Program-made: the position numbers and the translations under genes | The notes under the pieces: model-generated | Told to the model about the DNA's origin: nothing | The model's input: the letters and a program-made list of their open reading frames with translations, nothing else | Databases searched by the model: none | Source: Rhodospirillaceae bacterium | GTDB taxonomy: Bacteria; Pseudomonadota; Alphaproteobacteria; TMED109 | Direction of reading: 5' to 3' | Assembly (NCBI GenBank): GCA_902614225.1 | Contig: CACMKJ010000002.1 | Location: forward strand, 1-64,000 | DNA length: 64,000 nt | Shown: in pieces, positions 7,685-15,773 of the stretch | How the letters are laid out: every line of letters begins with the position of its first letter | Numbering within the stretch: position 1 is the stretch's first letter

Positions 7685-8008
7685 ATGAGTGTAACCAGAC
7701 AACATGCTAGACATAAATTACCGGTACAAGTGTTTTATAATAAACAACACCTTAAGCTTATTGATTTTAGTTTAGGTGGCACTGGAGTAGAAATTGGTTC
7801 TATTTCACCTCCCGAGCAAAAAGCAAAGATTAAATTAGTATGTATTTTTCCTATATCAGGAGAAAATATCGGCTGGGAAATTACCGCAAAAGTAGTAAGA
7901 GTAGATAAAGAAAAAAACTTTATGGCCTTTGAGTTTATAGAGGATGATGATTTTAAAAAATTTTCATTAGCCTTTTACGATGAAATGAGAAAAAAAGGTC
8001 TTATGTAA
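7685..8008 (+). CDS. PilZ-domain c-di-GMP receptor
   Basis: A 107-aa stand-alone PilZ domain. Both ligand motifs are intact: RxxxR as R5-QHA-R9 and DxSxxG as D27-F-S29-L-G-G32. The protein should therefore bind cyclic di-GMP and pass the signal to a partner by contact, as single-domain PilZ proteins do. The stop codon is directly followed by the ATG of the EAL gene (0 bp gap), so receptor and phosphodiesterase are translated together. Output target unknown; no cellulose, pilus or flagellar gene lies in the window. Confidence 0.88.
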   Translation: MSVTRQHARHKLPVQVFYNKQHLKLIDFSLGGTGVEIGSISPPEQKAKIKLVCIFPISGENIGWEITAKVVRVDKEKNFMAFEFIEDDDFKKFSLAFYDEMRKKGLM

Positions 8009-9001
8009 ATGAATATATCTTATTTAAAAAAACAATTAATTTCAGCTAATTCTGCAATATTTGAAGTAAATAAAAAAGGTATAGTTTGGAGAAATAATTA
8101 TTTTGACAGTTTATTTAATTTTTTAAATGAATATGATTTAAAAAATAATCTGTCACTAAAAAGTAGTAAAAATAACTTTTATTTGAAATTGAAAATAAAT
8201 AAAGAAAGCACAGCATATGATAGCCAATTTCTTGTTAAAAATAGTGAAAGTAGCATTTACAAAATTAATGATGAGCAAATTAAATATATATTAGCCCTAA
8301 AAGAAGGCATGGAATGCTTTTCTAAAGGTGAAATAAACTTTGCAGTCCAAAAACAGTATAAATTAAATGATCTATCAATATCAGGCTACGAATATTTAGC
8401 TCGTATGTATATGCAGAACGGCTCACAAATTTCTAATGAAAATTTTATGCCCATAATAAATAGTAATTATCAATTGAATATTTTATTACCTAGTGTTTTA
8501 AAAAAAGTTACTGTATTTAGTAAAAATAAAGAGGCTACTATAAATTGGATTAACGTATCTGCTGAATTACTAGAATCTAAAACATTTTATAGAAAGTTTA
8601 CAAAACTAATAAGTAAAAATAAATTAAAACCTAAGTGTATTGGAATAGAAATTACTGAAAGCCATAAAATTATTTCTAATAAAAACATGATAGAATCTTT
8701 AACAAGATTAAAAAAAGATAAATTTTTAATCGCTATGGATGATTTTGGCTCAGGTTATGCCAATATAAGAAGACTATCTATTTTACCTATTGATTTAGTT
8801 AAATTAGATAAATCATTTATATTTGATATTAAAAACAAACACACAAGAACTTTAATAAAAGGTATAGTAGAAATAGGAAACAGTATCGGCTTTTCAGTGC
8901 TAGCCGAAGGCATAGAAACTAAAAATGATTTACTAAAAGCTAAGAAACTAGGAGTTCAATTTGGACAAGGCTGGTTTATTGGTAAGCCAAAAATTTTATA
9001 A
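8009..9001 (+). CDS. EAL-domain c-di-GMP phosphodiesterase
   Basis: A 330-aa cytoplasmic protein: an unrecognised N-terminal region (about 1-90) and an EAL domain (about 95-330). The signature EAL is read as EYL in GYEYLARM, keeping the metal-binding Glu. Other catalytic elements are present: Asn in INVSAELL, Glu in GIEITES, DDFGSGYANIRRL, the Lys of VKLDKSFI, the second Glu in LAEGIET and the Gln of FGQGWF. It is therefore probably active in hydrolysing c-di-GMP to pGpG. No membrane segment is seen. The gene abuts PilZ upstream and converges with the GGDEF gene with no intervening base. Confidence 0.87.
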   Translation: MNISYLKKQLISANSAIFEVNKKGIVWRNNYFDSLFNFLNEYDLKNNLSLKSSKNNFYLKLKINKESTAYDSQFLVKNSESSIYKINDEQIKYILALKEGMECFSKGEINFAVQKQYKLNDLSISGYEYLARMYMQNGSQISNENFMPIINSNYQLNILLPSVLKKVTVFSKNKEATINWINVSAELLESKTFYRKFTKLISKNKLKPKCIGIEITESHKIISNKNMIESLTRLKKDKFLIAMDDFGSGYANIRRLSILPIDLVKLDKSFIFDIKNKHTRTLIKGIVEIGNSIGFSVLAEGIETKNDLLKAKKLGVQFGQGWFIGKPKIL

Positions 9002-10528
9002 CTAATCTTTTATCGTAATATTTTTTCCTCTTTTTTTACCTTCATATAATCTTTGATCTGCTAACTCTAAAAGAGAAGATATGTGATCACTTTCAGTTAT
9101 ATTTGCTACACCTAGGGTTACTGTAATTTGCTTATCTTCACCATTTAAATTTATTTTAGTGTCAGCAATTGCTTTTCTAATTCTTTCTGAAACTAAATAT
9201 GCAGCTTCTTTATCAGAGTTATTAACAAAAGTAAGAAATTCTTCTCCACCGTATCTTGCAAAAATATCTTTATCTCTTATAACTTTTGAAACTGAGCTAG
9301 CTACAGTTTTTAGAACATCATCACCTGCATTGTGACCGTAAGTATCATTAAATTTTTTAAAATTATCAATATCTGAAATAATTATTGAAAAGTTATTAGA
9401 TTTATTTTTTTTGTATTCTTCTAAAGCTTTTTCAATTTTAGATAATATATTTCTTCTATTAGGCAAACCCGTTAAAGCGTCTGTGTTGGCGCTTATAATA
9501 CTTTTTCTAAAGGCTTCAACAGCATTTGCAATTTGTCCTACTTCTCCAGAGGCCTTACCTTCTACTTGCTTATCTGTAATACCTTTCCCTAACGCATTAA
9601 GAACATCTATAGCACTATATAAAGGCTTGAAATTTCGATATAATAATAAATTTATTATACCAGCTGTTATAAGTAAAAAAAGTATTATTACTGATATTAT
9701 TGAAAGTGAGTATAAAAACTCTTTTTTCCTTATACTGCTTATGTCTTTTATAAGCCCTATAAATATAGAATTATCCATGTATTCCTTTACTGATATTTGA
9801 CTTATAAGGAAATATGAATTATTTACTTTTGCAATTTCAGGTGATCCCTTAAAAGCTATATCTTTAATTTTAATAACATCTAGATTATCGCCGGTTGAAA
9901 ATAATATCTCTTTATTATTGTCTAAAATTATAACCTCATTTTTAGAGCTTTCTTTTACCTCTTCTAAAAGAGAATCAATCCATTTACCATAATAAACTCT
10001 TCCTACTATTCTTGCATTAACATAAATAGGAAAATTAACTATGAAAGCTACTTTGTTATCAATTTTCAAAAATAATGAATTAATTTTTTCTTTATAAATT
10101 TTTTCTGAAACATCTAGTATAGCATCTATATTTTTATCTTTAGTACCTTTTGAAAAAATGATTTCATCAGTATTAGAAATGATCAAAAAATCAAGAATAC
10201 TAGATTCATTTAAATTTTTAAACATTGGACCAATTGTCCTGTTTAATGTTCTTTTATCATTTGACCTTACAGCTTCGATAGGACTTCTTTTACCCCTTAG
10301 TCTCCAAATAGAAGGTTTTCCAGGTATATCGTCATAAGCATAAAATGCCATTTTCTCGTAAGAATTTAATTGAATTTTATTCCATATGGCCTGACTCCCA
10401 TTAACCTCACTTACTAAAACTCTGTTATCAAAGTAGTTAGAAATAATAAAGCTTGTAAAAAATAGTGAACTACCTATTAAAGCCAAAACAATTAAGAATA
10501 TTAAGTTTAATCTTGTTCTCAAAAGCAT
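9002..10528 (-). CDS. membrane sensor diguanylate cyclase (GGDEF)
   Basis: A 508-aa protein that makes c-di-GMP from GTP. Membrane segment 1 is near residues 7-30 and segment 2 near 272-295; between them is a periplasmic sensory region of about 240 aa, probably a Cache-like fold. A HAMP-like linker follows (LYRNFKPLYSAIDVLNALGKG), then the cyclase domain from DALTGLPNRRN to the end. The active site is intact as YGGEEF. An RxxD product-inhibition site (RDKD) sits five residues before it, so feedback control is expected. Stop codons of this gene and the EAL gene are adjacent, tail to tail. Confidence 0.9.
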   Translation of the reverse strand: MLLRTRLNLIFLIVLALIGSSLFFTSFIISNYFDNRVLVSEVNGSQAIWNKIQLNSYEKMAFYAYDDIPGKPSIWRLRGKRSPIEAVRSNDKRTLNRTIGPMFKNLNESSILDFLIISNTDEIIFSKGTKDKNIDAILDVSEKIYKEKINSLFLKIDNKVAFIVNFPIYVNARIVGRVYYGKWIDSLLEEVKESSKNEVIILDNNKEILFSTGDNLDVIKIKDIAFKGSPEIAKVNNSYFLISQISVKEYMDNSIFIGLIKDISSIRKKEFLYSLSIISVIILFLLITAGIINLLLYRNFKPLYSAIDVLNALGKGITDKQVEGKASGEVGQIANAVEAFRKSIISANTDALTGLPNRRNILSKIEKALEEYKKNKSNNFSIIISDIDNFKKFNDTYGHNAGDDVLKTVASSVSKVIRDKDIFARYGGEEFLTFVNNSDKEAAYLVSERIRKAIADTKINLNGEDKQITVTLGVANITESDHISSLLELADQRLYEGKKRGKNITIKD

Positions 10529-10812
10529 ATCTTAACGTAACATATTTAAAATATAATTAATATAAGTGACTTTTTAAATATTTTTAATTATTTGTAATTT
10601 AAATTGTAACGATCGTTTTATAATGTAATTAGTTTGGTTAAATAACTATTTTTTTAGGTTTATAATTTTTAAAAAAATATTATATACAAGAAGTTACAGA
10701 ATAGTTTAAAGGATATCAGCCAAAATTGAAAAAATTAAATTCTTACAAATGCACTGACTGAAATAATCTTGGAATTTCAAAGTTATTTTAAGCCAAATAT
10801 TAAGAATCTTCT
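10529..10812. other. 284-bp intergenic gap, no gene seen
   Basis: This is the largest gap without a gene or recognisable pseudogene. It holds the upstream region of the GGDEF gene (left side) and the downstream region of the IorB-like gene (right side). It is AT-rich with no convincing ORF, tRNA or repeat. A 9-bp inverted repeat (CCAAATATT/AATATTTGG, 10793-10833) straddles the end of iorB but has a 23-base loop and no T-run, so I do not call it a terminator. Confidence 0.5.
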
Positions 10813-13227
10813 CTATGAACTTTCAATATTTGGTTTTTTCCCATGCTTTGCGTTAATTTTATTTTTAATTTCACTAGAACTTATAGGTAAACTTTTAATT
10901 CTTACGCCTACCGCATCATATATTGCATTTGCTACTGCTGGAGCTGTAGCAATTCCACCTACTTCACCCAGTCCCGTTGGATGGCCTCCTGTCTCAATTA
11001 AATCTATATCTATTATAGGAGTATCTTTAAGTTTTAGCATTTTATATTCATCAAAATTTTTCTGACTAAAAACTCCATTTTCTAGTTTTAAATCTTCATA
11101 TAGTGCTATACTCAACGCAAATAGACCAGCGCCCTCAATCTGGGCAAGTGCGCCATCTCTATTAATTACTGTTCCGCAATCTATTGCATATGTAAGTTTT
11201 TTTACCTTTACTTTTCCGTTTTTAGGATTGACATTTACTTCTGCTACACAAGCATTAAAACTAGGAGATTTTCTCGCATATTGTGCTGCTACAGCTAAAC
11301 CTATCCCCTCATTTTTTTCTTTCTTTTTCAGAGAATAGCCAGCTTTACCAGTAACACTAAGCAAAACATTTTTTAATCTTAATGCTCCTCCCTCATCTCT
11401 TTTTCTTTTTGTAGGTTGCCCTCCTCTTAATAAAATGTTGTCTATATCAATCCATGGAGTGCTTATTTTATTATTTTTGTTATTTAACAAACTCAGTCTA
11501 AAGTCTAAAGGATCTTTTTTTAATTTATAGGCTAGTTCATCTATAAAAGACTCTAAAGCAAAAGCTACATAGCCATTACCTATTTGTCTTAATGCCCCAA
11601 CAGGAACCACACTATTCAATTTTTTGTTTTCATAAAATGTTAGTTTCCTATTATTTACAGAATACCAGTGTTCTGCGCCTTCTGTTGTCCAGGCTCCAGA
11701 TGTAACTCCTTCTTTACCTTCAATATCTTTTATCCACCAATCTTTAGGAAAGTTTAAATCTGGTCTTTTTACTAAACTTCCAGCACTTATTTCAATGTGT
11801 AAAGCATCTAGTTTACCATCGCTAATACCTGCTGTTAATTTGTTATAAGATGCTGTTCTTGGTTCACTATCTTTCATCATCGCTTCTCTTGTATAAATTA
11901 ATTTAATTGGCTTATTTAATTTAATTGAAGCCATCAATGCTAGTCTATCAGCATTAACAAACCTTGAACCAAAGCCTCCGCCTGCAAGCCTTTGGTGTAT
12001 TTTTAATTTAACTTCTTCTGGTTTGACACCTGTAATTGCTGCTATTGTTCCACCTATAATTAGTCCATTAAAACTGTTATATTGTGTCCCCGAAAATAAA
12101 TGCCACGTATCACCAAATTTTCCTATAACTGCATTATAAGGCTCTAATACGCCGTGAGCTACAAAACTAGTAGTATAAATACTTTCAAATCTCTCTGCTT
12201 TCTCCAAAGATTTATCTATATCACCTTCATGATAACTAACTGAACCATTTATATTATTTTTCATCAATTCTTCTGATTCCAAAAGCAAGTCATTAGTGCT
12301 AACTTTATTATCATCTGGAATACTCCACTCAACTTTTAATACATTAGCAGCTCTCATCGCTTCAGGAAAGGTATTTGCTACGACTATTAAGTATCCTGAA
12401 AGAGGATCATTTTGATCAAAGTTAGGGTTTACTATTTCTTTAAATCCTTTAATTTTTTTACATTCGCTGTCATCAAAAGAAACAATCCTACTACCTTTTC
12501 TAATTGGAGGAGTTACTACAGTAGCATAAAGCATACCTGGTAAATTAGAGTCTATACCAAACATCGCTGTTCCATTTACTTTAGAAAAATTATCTAATGC
12601 TTTTAATGGTTTTCCTATTAATTTATAGTCCTTAAAATCTTTTAGTTTAATAGAACTAAGCTCTTCTTTGTCAAACTTTCTTTCTATAGTAGTTTGGGAT
12701 AATATATCTGAATAACTAATTGAGTTTCCTGTCCATTGGTCGATAATTTTACTGCTATTTGCAATACAATCTTCAAGGTTTGCATTTAATAATTCAGCTC
12801 CTGTCTCAAGAAGGGCAATCCTTCCCGCCGCGCCTGCACTAGACAGCTCATCAAAATGTGCTGCCACACTTCTAGAAGAAGCAGTAAAATGATATCCCAG
12901 AGCAGAAAGATTTTCTGGGTAACCTGGATAATCAATATCAATATCAGACCAATCTAGTTCTAATTCTTCTGCAACTATTTGGGCTAAGGCCGTTCCTATA
13001 TGCTGTCCCATCTCGCATTTATTTATATGTACTTTTGTTTTACCAGAAGGTTCCATCGTAAAATAAGCTGTAGGCTCAAAATTTGTAGGAATCATTAATG
13101 GATTACCTGGATCTAATAGGTTTTCAACTTCATTTGCTGTAGATTTTCTATAACCTAGCATCAAAGAAGCAGATGTTGCTCCAGAGTAAACTAAAAAATC
13201 TCTTCTTGAAAGATTTTTTTTATGCAT
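10813..13227 (-). CDS. iorB: molybdopterin hydroxylase large subunit, isoquinoline 1-oxidoreductase beta (IorB)-like
   Basis: An 804-aa enzyme subunit of the xanthine-oxidase superfamily that binds the Mo-pterin cofactor. The N-terminus carries a twin-arginine signal (SRRDFLVYSG), so it is exported folded to the periplasm, as IorB-type enzymes are. Landmarks are KCEMGQHIGTALAQIVAEEL near residue 70, QRLAGGGFGSRF around 415, GALRQIGNGYVAFALESF about 540, and GLGEVGGIATAPAVANAIY near the C-terminus, whose Glu is the expected catalytic base. It overlaps the 2Fe-2S subunit gene by 8 bp. Relatives hydroxylate N-heterocycles or oxidise aldehydes; the true substrate cannot be told. No XdhC-type maturation gene is nearby. 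Confidence 0.85.
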   Translation of the reverse strand: MHKKNLSRRDFLVYSGATSASLMLGYRKSTANEVENLLDPGNPLMIPTNFEPTAYFTMEPSGKTKVHINKCEMGQHIGTALAQIVAEELELDWSDIDIDYPGYPENLSALGYHFTASSRSVAAHFDELSSAGAAGRIALLETGAELLNANLEDCIANSSKIIDQWTGNSISYSDILSQTTIERKFDKEELSSIKLKDFKDYKLIGKPLKALDNFSKVNGTAMFGIDSNLPGMLYATVVTPPIRKGSRIVSFDDSECKKIKGFKEIVNPNFDQNDPLSGYLIVVANTFPEAMRAANVLKVEWSIPDDNKVSTNDLLLESEELMKNNINGSVSYHEGDIDKSLEKAERFESIYTTSFVAHGVLEPYNAVIGKFGDTWHLFSGTQYNSFNGLIIGGTIAAITGVKPEEVKLKIHQRLAGGGFGSRFVNADRLALMASIKLNKPIKLIYTREAMMKDSEPRTASYNKLTAGISDGKLDALHIEISAGSLVKRPDLNFPKDWWIKDIEGKEGVTSGAWTTEGAEHWYSVNNRKLTFYENKKLNSVVPVGALRQIGNGYVAFALESFIDELAYKLKKDPLDFRLSLLNNKNNKISTPWIDIDNILLRGGQPTKRKRDEGGALRLKNVLLSVTGKAGYSLKKKEKNEGIGLAVAAQYARKSPSFNACVAEVNVNPKNGKVKVKKLTYAIDCGTVINRDGALAQIEGAGLFALSIALYEDLKLENGVFSQKNFDEYKMLKLKDTPIIDIDLIETGGHPTGLGEVGGIATAPAVANAIYDAVGVRIKSLPISSSEIKNKINAKHGKKPNIESS

Positions 13228-13687
13228 TATCTTTTTTAGATATTTCTGCTGCTTTTTTAACAGCTTTCACAACTCTACTATAAGTCATACATCTGCATAG
13301 ATTATCAGACATTGTAGCAATTATTTGTTGATCAGAAGGGTCTGGATTGTTTGCTATCAGAGAAGCAGCCATCATTATTTGACCAGATTGACAGTAACCA
13401 CACTGAGGTACTTGAATATCAAGCCAAGCTTCTTGCACAGGATGTAATTTTTTTTCTCCTAATCCTTCGATTGTAGTAATAGTTTTACCTACAGCATCTT
13501 CGACACGTATTTGGCATGATCTAATTGCCTCTCCATTGATATGAATAGAACAAGCACCACATATCCCTCTACCACAACCAAATTTTGTTCCGTTTAAGCC
13601 TAACTCTTCTCTTAGTACCCACAATAAAGGAGTGTCCGGTTCGGCATTGGTATAATAACTTTGACCATTTACAGTTATATTAAACAT
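13220..13687 (-). CDS. iorA: 2Fe-2S subunit of IorAB-type molybdenum hydroxylase
   Basis: A 155-aa electron-transfer subunit with two [2Fe-2S] clusters. The plant-ferredoxin-like cluster uses C38, C43, C46 and C58 (GCGRGICGACS ... RSC). The alpha-helical cluster uses C96, C99, C131 and C133 (QCGYCQSG ... LCRC). All eight ligands are present and the length is standard. It has no signal of its own, fitting export with the Tat-tagged large subunit as a complex. The gene comes first in the operon and overlaps the large subunit by 8 bp. Electrons would pass to a cytochrome c or similar acceptor. Confidence 0.9.
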   Translation of the reverse strand: MFNITVNGQSYYTNAEPDTPLLWVLREELGLNGTKFGCGRGICGACSIHINGEAIRSCQIRVEDAVGKTITTIEGLGEKKLHPVQEAWLDIQVPQCGYCQSGQIMMAASLIANNPDPSDQQIIATMSDNLCRCMTYSRVVKAVKKAAEISKKDNA

Positions 13688-13726
13688 AGTTATCTATTCC
13701 CAAAATTAATATATCACTTAGTTAAA

Positions 13727-14080
13727 TTAATAACAAATAATTTTTGTATCTAATATTTTGCAAGCTTCATGAAAGTCGTTCATACCGCCAAAAATAAATT
13801 TATCAAGACAATCTTTTTCAAAAATATTTCTAACTTCAGCACAAGGAGTGCAGACTAGTAATTTAGCATTATTATTATCAATTATTTCTTTAAACCTTTG
13901 CGGTGGCCCAACTGGAACAATTTTTTCAGCAAATCCTTTCAGAGCTAAGTGAACTGCATCATGAAATAGCATAATGGTAACTGTGTCTTTTTCTTGTAAT
14001 GCTGATGCAGCAAATATAAATGGTAACATTGCTCTTGTAGGATCAGTTGGACCCCAACTGGCAGAAATGGCAAAATGCAT
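13727..14080 (-). CDS. DsrE/YchN-like sulfur-relay family protein
   Basis: A 117-aa cytoplasmic protein resembling DsrE/DsrF-like proteins: an N-terminal beta strand with an SASWGPTDPTRAMLPFIFA phosphate-like loop, then VTIMLFHDAVHLALKG, and a central CTPCAEVRNI with two cysteines. Members carry persulfide sulfur or bind small ligands. I start it at MHFAIS because GGAGAA lies a few bases upstream. The longer ORF to 14191 would run into the neighbouring gene and add a low-complexity leader. It lies 39 bp upstream of iorA on the same strand and could help the molybdenum enzyme obtain its cofactor sulfur, but that is speculation. Confidence 0.72.
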   Translation of the reverse strand: MHFAISASWGPTDPTRAMLPFIFAASALQEKDTVTIMLFHDAVHLALKGFAEKIVPVGPPQRFKEIIDNNNAKLLVCTPCAEVRNIFEKDCLDKFIFGGMNDFHEACKILDTKIICY

Positions 14081-14099
14081 AATCTTTTCTCCAAAAATA

Positions 14100-14582
14100 T
14101 TATTTTTTTTCAAAAACTTTATTATAAGAATTAAAATTTTCTGGCCAAATTCTTTTCCATTTTTCTGTAAATTTATTGTTATTTGAACCATGGGTTATAG
14201 AAAAACTATTAAAGTCATCAGCTATAGATATAGTCGAAGGTTCCCAAATTTCTTTTCTATCATAGAAATAAATAGCATTTTCTCCTTCATAATTAGAACT
14301 ATCTAATCTTTCATGCTTGCCTGTAATTTTTCCCATAACAAAACATTCATCAATATGAATTTGGTAATATTGATCTTTTTCTTTATAAAACATAGTAACA
14401 CATCCTGTCGGACCTTGATTAGCAAATGATTTAACCCAAATGCCTTCAATACTATCTATTTTCCTATTAGAAAAAACTTTTTCTGTTATTTCTTTATAAT
14501 TGGCGGCAGATAAAAAATTAGTCAATAAATAAAAAAACAGAAATATTTTAAAAATAGAATGTTTAAAATTAAAAATTTTCAT
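14100..14582 (-). CDS. secreted protein of unknown function
   Basis: A protein of 160 aa from the preferred start. It has a signal peptide (FKIFLFFYLLTNFLSA) and a mature domain starting NYKEITEKVFSNRK. IEGIWVKSFANQGPTGC is followed by a second Cys in IHIDECFVMGKITG, so one disulfide is possible. The C-terminal half has aromatic repeats (AIYFYDRKEIW, KWKRIWPENF). The ORF track starts at 14618, but MKIFNFKHSIF puts the signal peptide directly at the N-terminus. No family recognised. It lies between the cupredoxin and the DsrE-like gene on the same strand. Confidence 0.62.
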   Translation of the reverse strand: MKIFNFKHSIFKIFLFFYLLTNFLSAANYKEITEKVFSNRKIDSIEGIWVKSFANQGPTGCVTMFYKEKDQYYQIHIDECFVMGKITGKHERLDSSNYEGENAIYFYDRKEIWEPSTISIADDFNSFSITHGSNNNKFTEKWKRIWPENFNSYNKVFEKK

Positions 14583-14620
14583 AATGCTAAATCTATATGA
14601 CATAAACATATAAAACAACT

Positions 14621-15091
14621 TTAATTTATAATAATAGTTCCAGTCATACCCATATCAGCATGAGTTAAATTTGTTTTAGTATCTTTAACATTACAATACA
14701 AATCTTTAAAGACACCAGTCTTAATAGGCACAAACCACCATTCCAATTGATGATTAGGCCAAACTTCTACATTATCAATAATACCTTTTATTTCTGCAAC
14801 TTTTTTATTGTTTAAAGACACTTGAACTTTTCTTGTAAAAATTGACTTTGCGAATAATGTTGAAGTAAAATAATGTTTAGAGTCGCTTTCATTTTTAATA
14901 ATTAATTTATAAAGTTTACCAGTCTTAAAAACTAGCTCATTAGGATCATAAAAATGTATTTTACCCTTTTCTCCTTTTAACAATACAATTTTTTCTATTT
15001 CTTTTTGTCTTGTTAAGTCATTGCTTTGAGAATTAAAAGAAAAATTACTTAATAACATTAAAAAAAATGTATGTTTTATAAATGTTTTCAT
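14621..15091 (-). CDS. secreted cupredoxin-like copper protein
   Basis: A 156-aa protein with a signal peptide (HTFFLMLLSNFSFNSQS) and a cupredoxin-like domain. Candidate type-1 copper ligands are H73 (SKHYFTS), C133 (LYCNVK), H144 and M149 (THADMGMTG). The Cys to His spacing is longer than in plastocyanin, so a modified site or a structural role is possible. The terminal GMTGTIIIN is typical of small copper-binding secreted proteins. Likely a periplasmic electron carrier or copper binder. It is transcribed just upstream of an unknown secreted protein. The exact partner is not evident, but the IorAB enzyme 1 kb downstream needs an electron acceptor. Confidence 0.72.
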   Translation of the reverse strand: MKTFIKHTFFLMLLSNFSFNSQSNDLTRQKEIEKIVLLKGEKGKIHFYDPNELVFKTGKLYKLIIKNESDSKHYFTSTLFAKSIFTRKVQVSLNNKKVAEIKGIIDNVEVWPNHQLEWWFVPIKTGVFKDLYCNVKDTKTNLTHADMGMTGTIIIN

Positions 15092-15148
15092 ATGTTAATT
15101 GATATTATATTTTAAAAGTAAATTATTATTAAAATTAAAAATTTACAT

Positions 15149-15400
15149 TTAATTAAACTCTACCCGCTTTTGACAAGTCCAATACATATGTCCCTCTTGG
15201 TGTGCTTCTCTTATTTCAAGTTTAAGAAATTTTGTTTTATTTTTATCAAAAATTTCTTCTGTATTTAAACTTTCTCTTATATTATCCATAACTTTATGAC
15301 AAGATTTAATATCTTCGTAGAATCCGGTTACTGATACATTAGGCATTTCTTTAAAATTCATACTTGAAGTCACTATTACTAATAAAGCTACTTTAATCAT
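15149..15400 (-). CDS. small two-cysteine protein, paralog of the divergent gene at 15449
   Basis: An 83-aa protein starting with a short hydrophobic segment (KVALLVIVTSS) that may be a weak signal. The body has PNVSVTGFYEDIKSCHKVM, a KxKFLKLEI strand and a final YWTCQKRVEF. The same order (PQINVVTNFKNLEKCESKF, KKKYLEIVDKA, YWFCNEIIF) occurs in the product at 15449-15703, so the two are divergent copies. The two conserved cysteines probably pair. Function unknown. A 48-bp gap separates the two start codons, so their promoters overlap. Confidence 0.6.
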   Translation of the reverse strand: MIKVALLVIVTSSMNFKEMPNVSVTGFYEDIKSCHKVMDNIRESLNTEEIFDKNKTKFLKLEIREAHQEGHMYWTCQKRVEFN

Positions 15401-15448
15401 TTTATTATTCCAGTTTATTTTTTATTCTTTTAATATATAAATATTATT

Positions 15449-15703
15449 ATGTTTATTTTAATAAATATAATAATTTATATAAATATGCAAAATGTTCCTC
15501 AGATTAATGTAGTTACAAATTTTAAAAACTTAGAGAAATGTGAAAGCAAATTTCAAGAAAATCTCGAAAGAATTAAAGGCAATAATAAAAAAGGATCATT
15601 GAAAATTGATCAAGATAAGAAAAAATATCTGGAAATAGTAGATAAAGCTAATAACTTAAAAAGTTATTGGTTCTGTAATGAAATTATTTTTTATAGAAAA
15701 TAA
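15449..15703 (+). CDS. small two-cysteine protein, paralog of the divergent gene at 15149
   Basis: An 84-aa protein with a hydrophobic start (FILINIIIYIN) followed by PQINVVTNFKNLEKC and a closing SYWFCNEI. It matches the oppositely oriented 83-aa product in motif order and cysteine position despite low identity. Lys-rich middle part (KKGSLKIDQDKKKYLEI). An inner ATG at MQNVPQI would drop the hydrophobic segment, so export is uncertain. No family recognised. Confidence 0.57.
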   Translation: MFILINIIIYINMQNVPQINVVTNFKNLEKCESKFQENLERIKGNNKKGSLKIDQDKKKYLEIVDKANNLKSYWFCNEIIFYRK

Positions 15704-15773
15704 TATCAAGTCATTATAGTTTCAAATTAAACAACAAATAGTTTTATAAATATTTTTATGCTATTATAAATTA

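Noticed and set aside
10793-10833. Inverted repeat CCAAATATT/AATATTTGG at the 3' end of iorB as a terminator
   Set aside because: The loop is 23 bases, half of the stem is in the coding end, and no T-run follows on the minus strand. Chance is likely in AT-rich DNA.
10769-11065. 98-aa plus-strand ORF at the iorB end
   Set aside because: Lies antisense to the conserved C-terminus of the molybdenum hydroxylase.
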